From Lithobates sylvaticus (lineage: Eukaryota > Chordata > Amphibia > Anura > Ranidae), in the NCBI GenBank assembly GCA_028564925.1, contig CM053029.1:579350989-579414988 (forward strand): 64,000 nucleotides of DNA, read 5' to 3'. Shown in pieces: positions 32,239 through 42,030 of this stretch (position 1 is the first letter of the stretch; every line of letters starts with the position of its first letter). The notes under the pieces are model-generated. The model saw only the letters and a program-made list of their open reading frames with translations. It had not been told where the DNA came from and did not search any database. Both the position numbers and the translations under genes were made by a program.

Positions 32239-33123
32239 AAAAGAAAAACTGAAATATCACATGGTCCTAAGTATTCAGACCCTTTGCTGTGACACTCATA
32301 TATTTAACTCTGTGCTGTCCATTTCTTCTGATCATCCTTGAGATGGTTCTACACCTTCATTTGAGTCCAGCTGTGTTTGATTATACTGATTGGACTTGGT
32401 TAGGAAAGCCACACACCTGTCTATATAAGGCCTTAGAGCTCACAGTGCATGTCAGAGCAAATGAGAATCATGAGGTCAAAGGAACTGCCTGAAGAGCTCA
32501 GAGACAGACTTGTGGCAAGGCACAGATCTGGCCAAGGTTACAAAAAAAATTCTGCTGCACTTAAGGTTCCTAAGAGCACAGTGGCCTCCATAATCCTTAA
32601 ATGGAAGACGTTCTGGGACAACCAGAACCCTTCCTAGAGCTGGCCATCCGGCCAAACTGAGCTATCGGGGGAGAAGAGCCTTGGTGAGAGAGGTGAAGAA
32701 GAACCCAAAGATCACTGTGGCGGAGCTCCAGAGATGCAGTCGGGAGATGGGAGAAAGTTGTAGAAAGTCAACCATCACTGCAGCCCTCCACCAGTCGGGG
32801 CTTTATGGCAGAGTGGCCCAACGGAAGCCTCTCCTCAGTGCAAGACACATGAAAGCCTGCATGGAGTTTGCTAAAAAAAAAAAACACCTGAAGGACTCCA
32901 AGATGGTGAGAAATAAGATTCTCTGGTCTGATGAGACCAAGATAGAACTTTTTGACCTTAATTCTAAGCGGTATGTGTGGAGAAAACCAGGCACTGCTCA
33001 TCACCTGTCCAATACAGTCCCAACAGTGAAGCATGGTGGTGGCAGCATCATGCTGTGGGGGTGTTTTTCAGCTGCAGGGCCAGACGACTGGTTGCAATTG
33101 AGGGAACGATGAATGCGGCCAAG
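32239..33123 (+). pseudogene. Tc1-like transposon, cut by assembly gap
   Basis: Transposase from 32467: MRIMRSKELPEELRDRLVAR, SGQGYKKNSAALKVPKSTVA (first HTH). The frame is lost near 32633 after NQNP and reopens at 32681 with VREVKKNPKITVAELQ (second HTH), LWSDETKIELF (first catalytic Asp) and TVKHGGGSIMLWGCF. The rest, with the second Asp and Glu, would lie in or beyond the N run at 33124. The 5' TIR is truncated at about 32239, next to a family R end. At least one frameshift is present, so it is inactive as seen. Confidence 0.85.
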
Positions 33124-33580
33124 NNNNNNNNNNNNNNNNNNNNNNNNNNNNNNNNNNNNNNNNNNNNNNNNNNNNNNNNNNNNNNNNNNNNNNNNNNNNN
33201 NNNNNNNNNNNNNNNNNNNNNNNNNNNNNNNNNNNNNNNNNNNNNNNNNNNNNNNNNNNNNNNNNNNNNNNNNNNNNNNNNNNNNNNNNNNNNNNNNNNN
33301 NNNNNNNNNNNNNNNNNNNNNNNNNNNNNNNNNNNNNNNNNNNNNNNNNNNNNNNNNNNNNNNNNNNNNNNNNNNNNNNNNNNNNNNNNNNNNNNNNNNN
33401 NNNNNNNNNNNNNNNNNNNNNNNNNNNNNNNNNNNNNNNNNNNNNNNNNNNNNNNNNNNNNNNNNNNNNNNNNNNNNNNNNNNNNNNNNNNNNNNNNNNN
33501 NNNNNNNNNNNNNNNNNNNNNNNNNNNNNNNNNNNNNNNNNNNNNNNNNNNNNNNNNNNNNNNNNNNNNNNNNNNNNNNN
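33124..33580. other. assembly gap
   Basis: 457 Ns. The gap separates a Tc1 transposase from the PLE terminal repeat 35 bp further on, so the true left flank of the PLE is not certain. Confidence 1.
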
Positions 33581-33954
33581 CCTGGAGTTCAGCATTAGGT
33601 TAAAGTACAACTGTAGAAAAAGGAAAGGAGTGACACTTATTCAGGAGTATGGATTGCTGCTCACCCCTTCAGAGTGAACTAAAAAAGAGAAGTTTTCCCC
33701 CCCAAAAGAGGGAAGTGGGGTTTTTAGGCAGCACAGTAGATAAAGTGAGGTAATTGATACGACATGGGTCAAAGATAAAAGAAAAATTGTTTTATTTTAT
33801 TGGCACCACTGTGACAATAGATTTAAAAGACATGAGCCTCATTTCAAGAATGCCATACAACAATCATATAATAAAACGTACAGTATTGCATGGACAAACA
33901 GTGCTTTTCACAGTATCATATTTCCTAAGAGCAGAAACAAGGGAAACAAAAAGT

Positions 33955-34007
33955 AAAACCTGACGCGTTTCAACTATTATCTGTGTAAGTCTTCTTCAGA
34001 GGATTAC
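33955..34007 (-). ncRNA. hammerhead-like ribozyme motif, PLE repeat copy 1
   Basis: Same sequence as the motif described at 43893-43945, here on the minus strand. In sense orientation it lies about 2.7 kb after the RT stop. Confidence 0.55.
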
Positions 34008-34349
34008 TTTTTTAGAAAAGACGTCTTTATCTGCTGGAATATAAAGCATAATGGTATAACATGCTTGTAAGCATGGAATAAGTACAGTCATCTCTTAGTA
34101 ACTATACATGGTAAATACTGACATCGACCATTATAATGAAGCTTTATATATTTACCCACGTCTGTGTGATTGGTATTATGGGCTTCTTTACTTGAGGGTC
34201 TTTCTAAAATGATTTTCCTTCTCCATGCGGCTCCAGGGCGCTTCCCCACCGATCGAGGCGAGCCAGGCAACAGATTTCCGGGTGCAGGGCTTACAGGGGG
34301 TCACACGGGTTTTGACCAGCGGCAGCCGATTGAGCTGGGTGGGGTTCGG

Positions 34350-35345
34350 GACGGGGGGGGGGGGGGGGCGAGGAGGGGGATAGAATCCAATTCCTGCATC
34401 AATATTCCAAAAGAGGGAAAGGGTTAAAGGAGTGTTGTTCTAATTCTAATGTATAAGTTATTTATCTTTTTTTGAGGCATCATATGTACGTTATATTCGG
34501 ATGCCTTATCAGAGGGCTTGTCCCTCTTGCGGATAATATATAGCCTGTTGATATATGACCTATTATGGCATACATAATATGGCCTACCTATCCCATGTGC
34601 ACCACTTTTTCTTCACGTGTGTATACCTTCCCTTTCCTCTTTCATTATAAATTCTATGTATTGGATGTTATTGTAAACAGACCCATGTGAGAAGTGGGGC
34701 GTTCGTGTGAGGGAAGGATAGAAGGGGGAAAGGAAAGGGGACTGGGGGGGAAGGGGAAGGGGGGGGAAGGGGGGGGAGGACGGGGAGGGATGGGAAAAAG
34801 AAAAAGAAAAGAATAAGAAAACGGAGCATGACTGTATGGCGCGCACATACAACCAGGGGGGCAGGGAATGGGAAAAGCAGGGGGGGGGGGGGGGGGGTGG
34901 GGAGGTGTGTGGGAGGTTGGGTTAGGGGGGGAAAGACGGGAGGAAGAGACAAGGGGGAGGGAGAGAAATGGGGGAGAGAGGGGGGAAAAAAGAAGGAAGA
35001 AAAGAGACCGGAGGGAGTGATGGGACGGGGATTGAGGGCAGGGTCGGGGAATGGGGAAAGGGGGAAAGAAGGAAGGGGAAAATGGTGAAGAATTGGTGAG
35101 GTACTTGTTGGTGTCGTGATTGGGAAGTGTATAGATGTGGAGTGGGAACCTAGAGTGATGAACTCTGTGCATGGCGAAATGATGTGCAGGTGGGAGTTAA
35201 CTGTGAAAAAATAGTGTAAACTGTACAGTGCCAAATGGACATAGGTCGGAGTGAATGGTCAATGTGAAGAGACTGTGGATGGGACTACATGCTGAAAGTG
35301 CCAGGAGGAAGCGAGTGACGGGGGAGGGGGGGGGGAGGGGGAAAA
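34350..35345 (+). repeat. G-run tract in PLE repeat copy 1
   Basis: Dense runs of 3 to 16 G on the plus strand, hence C-runs in the PLE transcript. It accounts for the apparent proline-rich ORFs on the minus strand. It is matched by 41040-42030 in the other copy, where run lengths differ. Confidence 0.85.
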
Positions 35346-35994
35346 AGGAAGGAAAATGGGAAATGGGAAGGGGAAAATAAAGTGGCATGGTGCAAAAGAT
35401 AAAATTATGATGGTGTGTCTTGGGTATGTTTCACTAAACACATAATGCAAGTACTTAACCAGACACATGGTATGTATTTGGATACGTATGAAAAAAGACA
35501 TAGTTAGTATCAATAATTACCTTGTTGGGTCAAATGCCAGAGGCGCCCCCCTTAGTAGTGTTGCTATTGCACAAAACCTAATCCCCACAATGAGGGGAGC
35601 CACAGTGCCCTCTTGGGGGACCGTGCAGGAAGAAAAGGGGTATATGTCTGCAGCGTTAGATGTGTGTCTGCAGTTTTAAACCACCTGATGGAATGAGAGA
35701 TACGCAGGGTAAATACTTTGGTCAGTCATCTAAATGGGATAGTATTAGGAAAGGAAGGGAAGGTGTACTTACTGGTTCGGTGCTGGTTGGATGCGTACCC
35801 TCACATGGAGATAAAAGTTACTCTCTCCTGTGGGGTATTTATGGGTATAGGCTAATTGGACTTATGAATATCAGGTGTGTGGAAGCGGATGGTAGGAGTG
35901 GGGAGTGGGCGGGAGGTGTGGAAAATGGGAGAGGGTGGGAGGGCCAGGAAAGGGGAGGGGGGAACCAGGAAAGGGGAGGGCCCGATACCTGTCA

Positions 35995-36330
35995 CTCCAA
36001 CGTTCGGCTGCGGCCGTCATGGCGGTCATTGGACCGCCTCGTGTGGCCTCCTCGGCGTTCCCGAAGGCCTGGGCGGTCCCGCAATTGCGTTGTCTCCGTC
36101 GCAAGTGCGTGACGTCACGCGCTGTGCGCACGCACGCGGCCTCGCGCATGCGCACTAGCGCTAGACTGGTGTCCGGAAGACAATCGGGGATGCCGCCGGC
36201 AAGGGGGATGTTCCTCGACGCCAATTATCTGGACCAGCCAGGGCATTGGCCGAGGGAGTATATGGAGGAGACACTGGTGGAAAAAGCTCCTCCTCCCCTT
36301 GCCGTGAAGCCGTGCACCTCGGTATGACCT
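35995..36330. promoter_or_regulatory. CpG-rich segment in PLE repeat
   Basis: About 330 bp with many CpGs, ending in a cluster such as CTCGCGCATGCGCACTAGCG at 36141. It contrasts with the AT-rich neighbourhood and is repeated at 42684-43019. Position upstream of the ORFs in the other copy makes an element promoter plausible, but no TATA box or initiator is evident. Confidence 0.3.
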
Positions 36331-36748
36331 GAACACACCTAGACCGATGGGGGCGGATGAGAGCCACCTAGAGGGGAAAATCAAGATGAAAAGAATGTTT
36401 TTATTCGTGCAAAGATTACAAGAATTATCCTTGCTTAATGGGCATAGTGATCTAAAAAAAAAATGCCAAGATCGTTCTTCATCAGTACACATATAGTTAC
36501 CATCTAATCTTTGACAATACATGTAAAACATAGTACACACTGTATTGAGTTTTTAAGGAATGAAGTATCAATTTTAATGTTTAATAGACATGAAAACTTA
36601 GGCGCATAAATACATATAAAGGAATACCATGCTAAAGAGTATTGTGAAACTATGTGGTTATGAAGGGAAAGCAGGAGTCCCACCCCGGAATGCTGTTAGT
36701 CCAAACATGTCTACCCGTAGGCCCAGAGGGGGGATGAACTGATTACTT

Positions 36749-39043
36749 TTATTGTGTTTTTCCTGAAACGAACCCCTTCAAAAAGGGGGCGAAAGAAATG
36801 GACTCGTTGAGTCCGGGTGGTGAGGTGGCATCTAGATTGAAGATCCATCTCTGCTCACACTGTAAAAGTGTTTTGTTCCAGTCGCCACCTCGATCGGGGA
36901 TATGTATCCGATCGATGGCAGTGAATGTTATATTGGGCATTCTGTAGCTGTGCTTGACGACCACATGACGACCCAAAGGCAGATAGTGATTGCCTATCTG
37001 CATCGAGTAGACATGTTTGGACATCCGGCGGTGGAACTCCTGCTTTGTCTTCCCCACATAATAAGCCCCACATTCGCAGGACATCAAATATACTATACCC
37101 CTGGTTTGGCAATTGGCATAGTGCCGTGGCTTGAACATAGTCCCATTTGGGAGACAAAAGGTTTTTGAACGATTTATATACCGGCAACACGAGCAGTGGC
37201 CGCAGGGGAATGAGCCAAAGGTCACACAGTGTTTCAATCTCTTTATCTCGTTCTTATACTCGCTTTGTACAAATTTGTTTTTAAGCGATGTGGCTTTTCT
37301 GAATGTAATTGAAGGGCTGTTGGGGATGAAATTACTCACTTTTGGGTCATCTGTCAGGATGCTCCAGTGTTTTTGAATAACGTTTTTGATCTCATTGTGT
37401 TGTTTCGAAAATTGAAGAATAATTCGGGTAAAATTATTATCATGATTCTTCCTTACGGTTCTCTTTGTGAGGAGATCATTGCGAGATTGTGTACAGGTTC
37501 TATTGTAGGCTTTCCGTAGGCAACAGCGGCTGTAGCCGCGTGCTAGTAGCCTAGCCTGTAAGTTTTTGGCTTCTAGTTTGAATGAGGACTCCTCAGAGCA
37601 GTTTCTGCGAATACGCAAATACTGCCCATAAGGAATCGAATCTTTGAGAGGTTTGGGGTGAAAGCTGTCAGCATGGAGAATTGTGTTTCCTGCTGTGCTT
37701 TTCCGAAACAGGGTTGTAGAGATTTTATTTTCGTGACTACGCTCCAATTGGACATCAAGGAAGGTGATCTTGTTTGGGTCATGTGTCATCGTGAATTTTA
37801 AATTGTATTCATTGACATTGATATAATTATAGAATTCTAGCAGCATTTCTTCTGGTCCCTCCCAGACGACGAGGACGTCATCAATGTACCGTAGCCATAG
37901 TTTGATATGGCTCGTGTACATGAGGAGGTCCTCGTCGCCTAGGAGGGATTTCTCCCACTCCCCCAGGTACAGATTGGCGTAGGCCGGGGCACAGCATGTG
38001 CCCATGGCCACGCCCTGCACCTGGAGGTAGTGGGAGTTGTTGAAGGCAAAAAAATTGTTATGGAGAATGTAATTCAAACTGCTGGTGATGAAGTCATTCA
38101 GGGGTGGGTCATATTTGCCGCTCCGCCGAAGAATGTCCCGTACAGCTACGACCCCCTTGACATGGGGGATCGAGCTGTACAGGGCCTCGACGTCTATGGC
38201 CACCAAACGGGAGTTGGGTGGTAACAGTATTGTTTGGGTGGCCTGCAAAAGATGGATGGTATCCTTCACAAAGGATGGTAAACTTATAACAAAGGGTTGC
38301 AATAAGGAGTCTATCACCTTACTAAGATTCTCGGAGATGTTTCCAATTCCCGAGACAATTGGTCGTCCCGGGGGTTTACTATACCCCTTATGTATTTTCG
38401 GGAGACTGTAAAATGTTGCTACTCTGGGGTGTATGACCATAATGAATTCATATTGGTCCTTGGTGATGGTGCCATCAACAAGGGCCAATTGTATCATGTC
38501 ATAAAATTCACTATATGAGGTGTGTATTGCCTTAATAGTGACACTTACATACCAATTCCTATTATCTAAAATATTCTGGCACATGCTTACGTAGTCCTCA
38601 TTATTCATCAATACAACATTGCCACCCTTATCTGAGGGTTTAACTGTAATATTCACATTTTTACGTAAAGATTCTATGGCTTTAGATTCTTCAAAGGTTA
38701 AATTAGTGGGAGGGATCTTTTTTTGTGAAAGTTTCTTTAGATCTCTTATAGTTTGTTTTACAAAGGTCTCAATACTTGGAGTCAAATTAAGAGGGGGAAA
38801 TCTGGCTGATGATTTTTTATGTTTCGTAGGGGGAGTCTGCGTGTCTTTCCCTGCATCTGCTAGCAGGGTTTCGATGTCAATTTGATCTATCAAGTCTATT
38901 GTATTGTTTTCTTGGTATAATAATGTGAGGTCACGTAGGGCTTTAAATTCCTTCATGCTGAAGGTTGACCAATCTGTGTCATCGATATTGTCCGTCTTTG
39001 AATGTAGGCTCTTGAGTAGGAGCCTACGTGCAAAGAGTTGCAA
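36749..39043 (-). CDS. PLE reverse transcriptase with GIY-YIG endonuclease
   Basis: 764 codons from the first possible non-ATG start, but the frame is open upstream to 39256 with family-like sequence (INLSSHSLSTAEEKVLARGL, then TFCPQENFDIFQLVTDL). Counting from the 39043 TTG: KPSDKGG at about 135, FYSLPKIHK at 211, DVEALYSSI (motif A Asp) at 284, QGVAMGTCCAP at 343, YIDD (motif C) at 386, FLDVQL at 428. A Cys cluster (C-x7-C-x2-C-x2-C) lies near 606-620. GIVYLMSCECGAYYVGKTK at 649 is the GIY-YIG core, with QCEQRWI near 728 as the probable catalytic Glu region. These are the domains of Penelope-like retroelements (Penelope/Neptune/Poseidon group), which nick target DNA and prime reverse transcription there. 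All key residues are present and no stop interrupts the frame. The missing ATG is discussed in the findings. Confidence 0.93.
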   Translation of the reverse strand: MQLFARRLLLKSLHSKTDNIDDTDWSTFSMKEFKALRDLTLLYQENNTIDLIDQIDIETLLADAGKDTQTPPTKHKKSSARFPPLNLTPSIETFVKQTIRDLKKLSQKKIPPTNLTFEESKAIESLRKNVNITVKPSDKGGNVVLMNNEDYVSMCQNILDNRNWYVSVTIKAIHTSYSEFYDMIQLALVDGTITKDQYEFIMVIHPRVATFYSLPKIHKGYSKPPGRPIVSGIGNISENLSKVIDSLLQPFVISLPSFVKDTIHLLQATQTILLPPNSRLVAIDVEALYSSIPHVKGVVAVRDILRRSGKYDPPLNDFITSSLNYILHNNFFAFNNSHYLQVQGVAMGTCCAPAYANLYLGEWEKSLLGDEDLLMYTSHIKLWLRYIDDVLVVWEGPEEMLLEFYNYINVNEYNLKFTMTHDPNKITFLDVQLERSHENKISTTLFRKSTAGNTILHADSFHPKPLKDSIPYGQYLRIRRNCSEESSFKLEAKNLQARLLARGYSRCCLRKAYNRTCTQSRNDLLTKRTVRKNHDNNFTRIILQFSKQHNEIKNVIQKHWSILTDDPKVSNFIPNSPSITFRKATSLKNKFVQSEYKNEIKRLKHCVTFGSFPCGHCSCCRYINRSKTFCLPNGTMFKPRHYANCQTRGIVYLMSCECGAYYVGKTKQEFHRRMSKHVYSMQIGNHYLPLGRHVVVKHSYRMPNITFTAIDRIHIPDRGGDWNKTLLQCEQRWIFNLDATSPPGLNESISFAPFLKGFVSGKTQ

Positions 39044-39147
39044 ATCGGTGACTAGTTGAAATATATCAAAATTCTCCTGTGGACAAAAGGTTAGTCCACG
39101 AGCTAATACCTTCTCTTCAGCTGTTGATAGAGAATGGGAAGACAGAT

Positions 39148-40158
39148 TTATAACACTGTAGGACTCACTGGCGCCCGTGTCACAAATGAATCCAAATTTC
39201 CCACTCCTTTGTTTGTTTGGGGTGAGAGGGATCCCCGTGTTTGGTTTAAAGGGCTTTTAGGACCCTGCCGGAGGTGCTCAATTCTCGGGTTTGTGCGGGT
39301 AGTGCTACTCGACGCGTTGGAATTAACAGAGTCTGAGTTGTCAGTATCTATGCTTGATGACTCTTCTTTAGAATTCAGGGATTTTGTATGTCCCTTATCA
39401 TGAGTCGCTTGGCTAGCTTCTAATGTTTGATCTACAGTGCGTTTTTTTCGGTCTTGTTCGGGAGAACTTTTATTGTTACGGCTTCGTTTAAATTTGCCTC
39501 TCCCTTTTAGGGGGATTTTTACATTTTGACTCGAATTGGAAGGATTTTGGGCCTTAGCTGTATCATTATTATATTGTTGTGACTTTACTGCAAGATTTTT
39601 ATTGTTCTGCGTGTTGGTGCTCCATCTATACGCTCGTCCCTCCGAAAAGGCCATTTTGTCCCTCCAAAATTTGATTTCTTTTTTGTGCAGGATGCTTTGA
39701 TTATACGCAGACAGATCATCTCTTAGTTTAGTACGCAAATCCAAATATAGAGCATGCTGCACAAAAGATTCCAAAATTGATTCTAACTTGCTAATTTCGA
39801 TATCTAATACCGAAATTTGTCTGTTGTATTCCCTACTTAGGATGGCCATCATTTCTTGTGAACATTTATTCAAGTTCTCCTCCCATTCCTTCTTACATTC
39901 GGTACTAATTTGGTCCAGATTTGGAAAAATCTGGACCCGGAGTCCTAAAGGATTAATCTTCTCTTGATCGTATCTAGCAAACGATTTAACATGCCAAAAT
40001 AATGATGATTTCTTTTCTAGAATTCTATTTAGTTTCTGTGTGAGTGTGGATATTTGAGTTTCTACTCTATCCTTTTGTTCAAAATTATTTTCATAGGTGG
40101 ACATGAGGTCATTCCATTCTTCACCCTGGAAACTACCCATATTCATTTTAATGGCCAT
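39148..40158 (-). CDS. PLE upstream ORF, coiled-coil protein
   Basis: 336 residues from an ATG at 40158, starting MAIKMNMGSFQGEEW. Residues about 20-55 and 95-135 look helical and heptad-like (QKDRVETQISTLTQKLNRIL; EYNRQISVLDIEISKLESIL). Between them is FWHVKSFARYDQEKINPLGL. After WRDKMAFSEGRAYRW (about 185) the protein is low-complexity, Asn/Ser-rich and basic (KGRGKFKRSRNNK), which would suit RNA binding. It is the first ORF of the element and ends 104 bp before the RT's TTG at 39043, overlapping the RT reading frame. I do not know a characterised homologue. By position it is an ORF1, perhaps an RNA chaperone, which is inference. Confidence 0.75.
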   Translation of the reverse strand: MAIKMNMGSFQGEEWNDLMSTYENNFEQKDRVETQISTLTQKLNRILEKKSSLFWHVKSFARYDQEKINPLGLRVQIFPNLDQISTECKKEWEENLNKCSQEMMAILSREYNRQISVLDIEISKLESILESFVQHALYLDLRTKLRDDLSAYNQSILHKKEIKFWRDKMAFSEGRAYRWSTNTQNNKNLAVKSQQYNNDTAKAQNPSNSSQNVKIPLKGRGKFKRSRNNKSSPEQDRKKRTVDQTLEASQATHDKGHTKSLNSKEESSSIDTDNSDSVNSNASSSTTRTNPRIEHLRQGPKSPLNQTRGSLSPQTNKGVGNLDSFVTRAPVSPTVL

Positions 40159-40302
40159 ACACAGATGTAATTCGATAAAGAAACACCAAACACATTTGCA
40201 TAGATCTCAAAATAAATAAATATACGTCCAGAGGCTCATGTCTTTACTCCAAAGTGTCACAGGAGGGGGGGACGGGGTGTTTAACCACCCAATTATATCA
40301 GC
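40159..40302 (-). other. PLE 5' leader unique to the full unit
   Basis: 144 bp between the terminal repeat and the ORF1 ATG. It is not present in the downstream repeat copy, so it marks where the internal body starts. Confidence 0.6.
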
Positions 40303-40642
40303 AGAAAAAGGAAAGGAGTGACACTTATTCAGGAGTATGGATTGCTGCTCACCCCTTCAGAGTGAACTAAAAAAGAGAAGTTTTCCCCCCCAAAAGAGGG
40401 AAGTGGGGTTTTTAGGCAGCACAGTAGATAAAGTGAGGTAATTGATACGACATGGGTCAAAGATAAAAGAAAAATTGTTTTATTTTATTGGCACCACTGT
40501 GACAATAGATTTAAAAGACATGAGCCTCATTTCAAGAATGCCATACAACAATCATATAATAAAACGTACAGTATTGCATGGACAAACAGTGCTTTTCACA
40601 GTATCATATTTCCTAAGAGCAGAAACAAGGGAAACAAAAAGT

Positions 40643-40695
40643 AAAACCTGACGCGTTTCAACTATTATCTGTGTAAGTCTTCTTCAGAGGATTAC
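40643..40695 (-). ncRNA. hammerhead-like ribozyme motif, PLE repeat copy 2
   Basis: Identical to copies 1 and 3 across the core. It lies upstream of both ORFs, where self-cleavage would define the 5' end of a unit-length RNA. Confidence 0.55.
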
Positions 40696-41039
40696 TTTTT
40701 TAGAAAAGACGTCTTTATCTGCTGGAATATAAAGCATAATGGTATAACATGCTTGTAAGCATGGAATAAGTACAGTCATCTCTTAGTAACTATACATGGT
40801 AAATACTGACATCGACCATTATAATGAAGCTTTATATATTTACCCACGTCTGTGTGATTGGTATTATGGGCTTCTTTACTTGAGGGTCTTTCTAAAATGA
40901 TTTTCCTTCTCCATGCGGCTCCAGGGCGCTTCCCCACCGATCGAGGCGAGCCAGGCAACAGATTTCCGGGTGCAGGGCTTACAGGGGGTCACACGGGTTT
41001 TGACCAGCGGCAGCCGATTGAGCTGGGTGGGGTTCGGGA

Positions 41040-42030
41040 CGGGGGGGGGGGGGGGAGGAGGGGGATAGAAACCAATTCCTGCAAAAAAATTCCAAAAGAG
41101 GGAAAGGGTTAAAGGAGTGTTGTTCTAATTCTAATGTATAAGTTATTTATCTTTTTTTGAGGCATCATATGTACGTTATATTCGGATGCCTTATCAGAGG
41201 GCTTGTCCCTCTTGCGGATAATATATAGCCTGTTGATATATGACCTATTATGGCATACATAATATGGCCTACCTATCCCATGTGCACCACTTTTTCTTCA
41301 CGTGTGTATACCTTCCCTTTCCTCTTTCATTATAAATTCTATGTATTGGATGTTATTGTAAACAGACCCATGTGAGAAGTGGGGCGTTCGTGTGAGGGAA
41401 GGATAGAAGGGGGAAAGGAAAGGGGACTGGGGGGGAAGGGGAAGGGGGGGGGGGGGGGGGGGGACGGGGACGGGGAGGGATGGGAAAAAGAAAAGAAAAG
41501 AATAAGAAAACGGAGCATGACTGTATGGCGCGCACATACAACCAGGGGGGCAGGGAATGGGAAAAGCAGGGGGGGGGGTGGGGGGGTGGGGAGGTGTGTG
41601 GGAGGTTGGGTTAGGGGGGGAAAGACGGGAGGAAGAGACAAGGGGGAGGGAGAGAAATGGGGGAGAGAGGGGGGAAAAAAGAAGGAAGAAAAGAGACCGG
41701 AGGGAGTGATGGGACGGGGATTGAGGGCGGGGTCGGGGAATGGGGAAAGGGGGAAAGAAGGAAGGGGAAAATGGTGAAGAATTGGTGAGGTACTTGTTGG
41801 TGTCGTGATTGGGAAGTGTATAGATGTGGAGTGGGAACCTAGAGTGATGAACTCTGTGCATGGCGAAATGATGTGCAGGTGGGAGTTAACTGTGAAAAAA
41901 TAGTGTAAACTGTACAGTGCCAAATGGACATAGGTCGGAGTGAATGGTCAATGTGAAGAGACTGTGGATGGGACTACATGCTGAAAGTGCCAGGAGGAAG
42001 CGAGTGACGGGGGGGGGGGAGGGGAGGGGG
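41040..42030 (+). repeat. G-run tract in PLE repeat copy 2
   Basis: Counterpart of 34350-35345. The longest G-run is about 20 (41446-41463), and several runs differ in length from copy 1. Confidence 0.85.

Larger units (their letters stand above)
33615..36748 (-). repeat. PLE terminal repeat (pLTR), downstream copy
   Basis: Lies directly 3' of the RT stop and is repeated at 40303-43437 with an offset of 6,688-6,689 bp. I count about ten substitutions or small changes outside the G-runs. It contains a hammerhead-like motif, a G-run tract on the plus strand, and a CpG-rich segment. An AATAAAATAAAAC on the minus strand follows the ribozyme-like motif at about 33800. Penelope-like elements typically carry such repeats, called pLTRs because they are not homologous to retroviral LTRs. 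Confidence 0.85.

Noticed and set aside
34613-35234. Long proline/serine-rich minus-strand ORFs (also 41298-41923)
   Set aside because: They are translations of C-runs complementary to the G-run tract, change frame with run length, and have no domain.
35660-36327. 140-150-codon ORFs in the PLE repeat (also 42349-43016)
   Set aside because: They are on the opposite strand to the PLE genes, in a CpG-rich segment, and have no domain. Conservation between the two copies only reflects their recent duplication.
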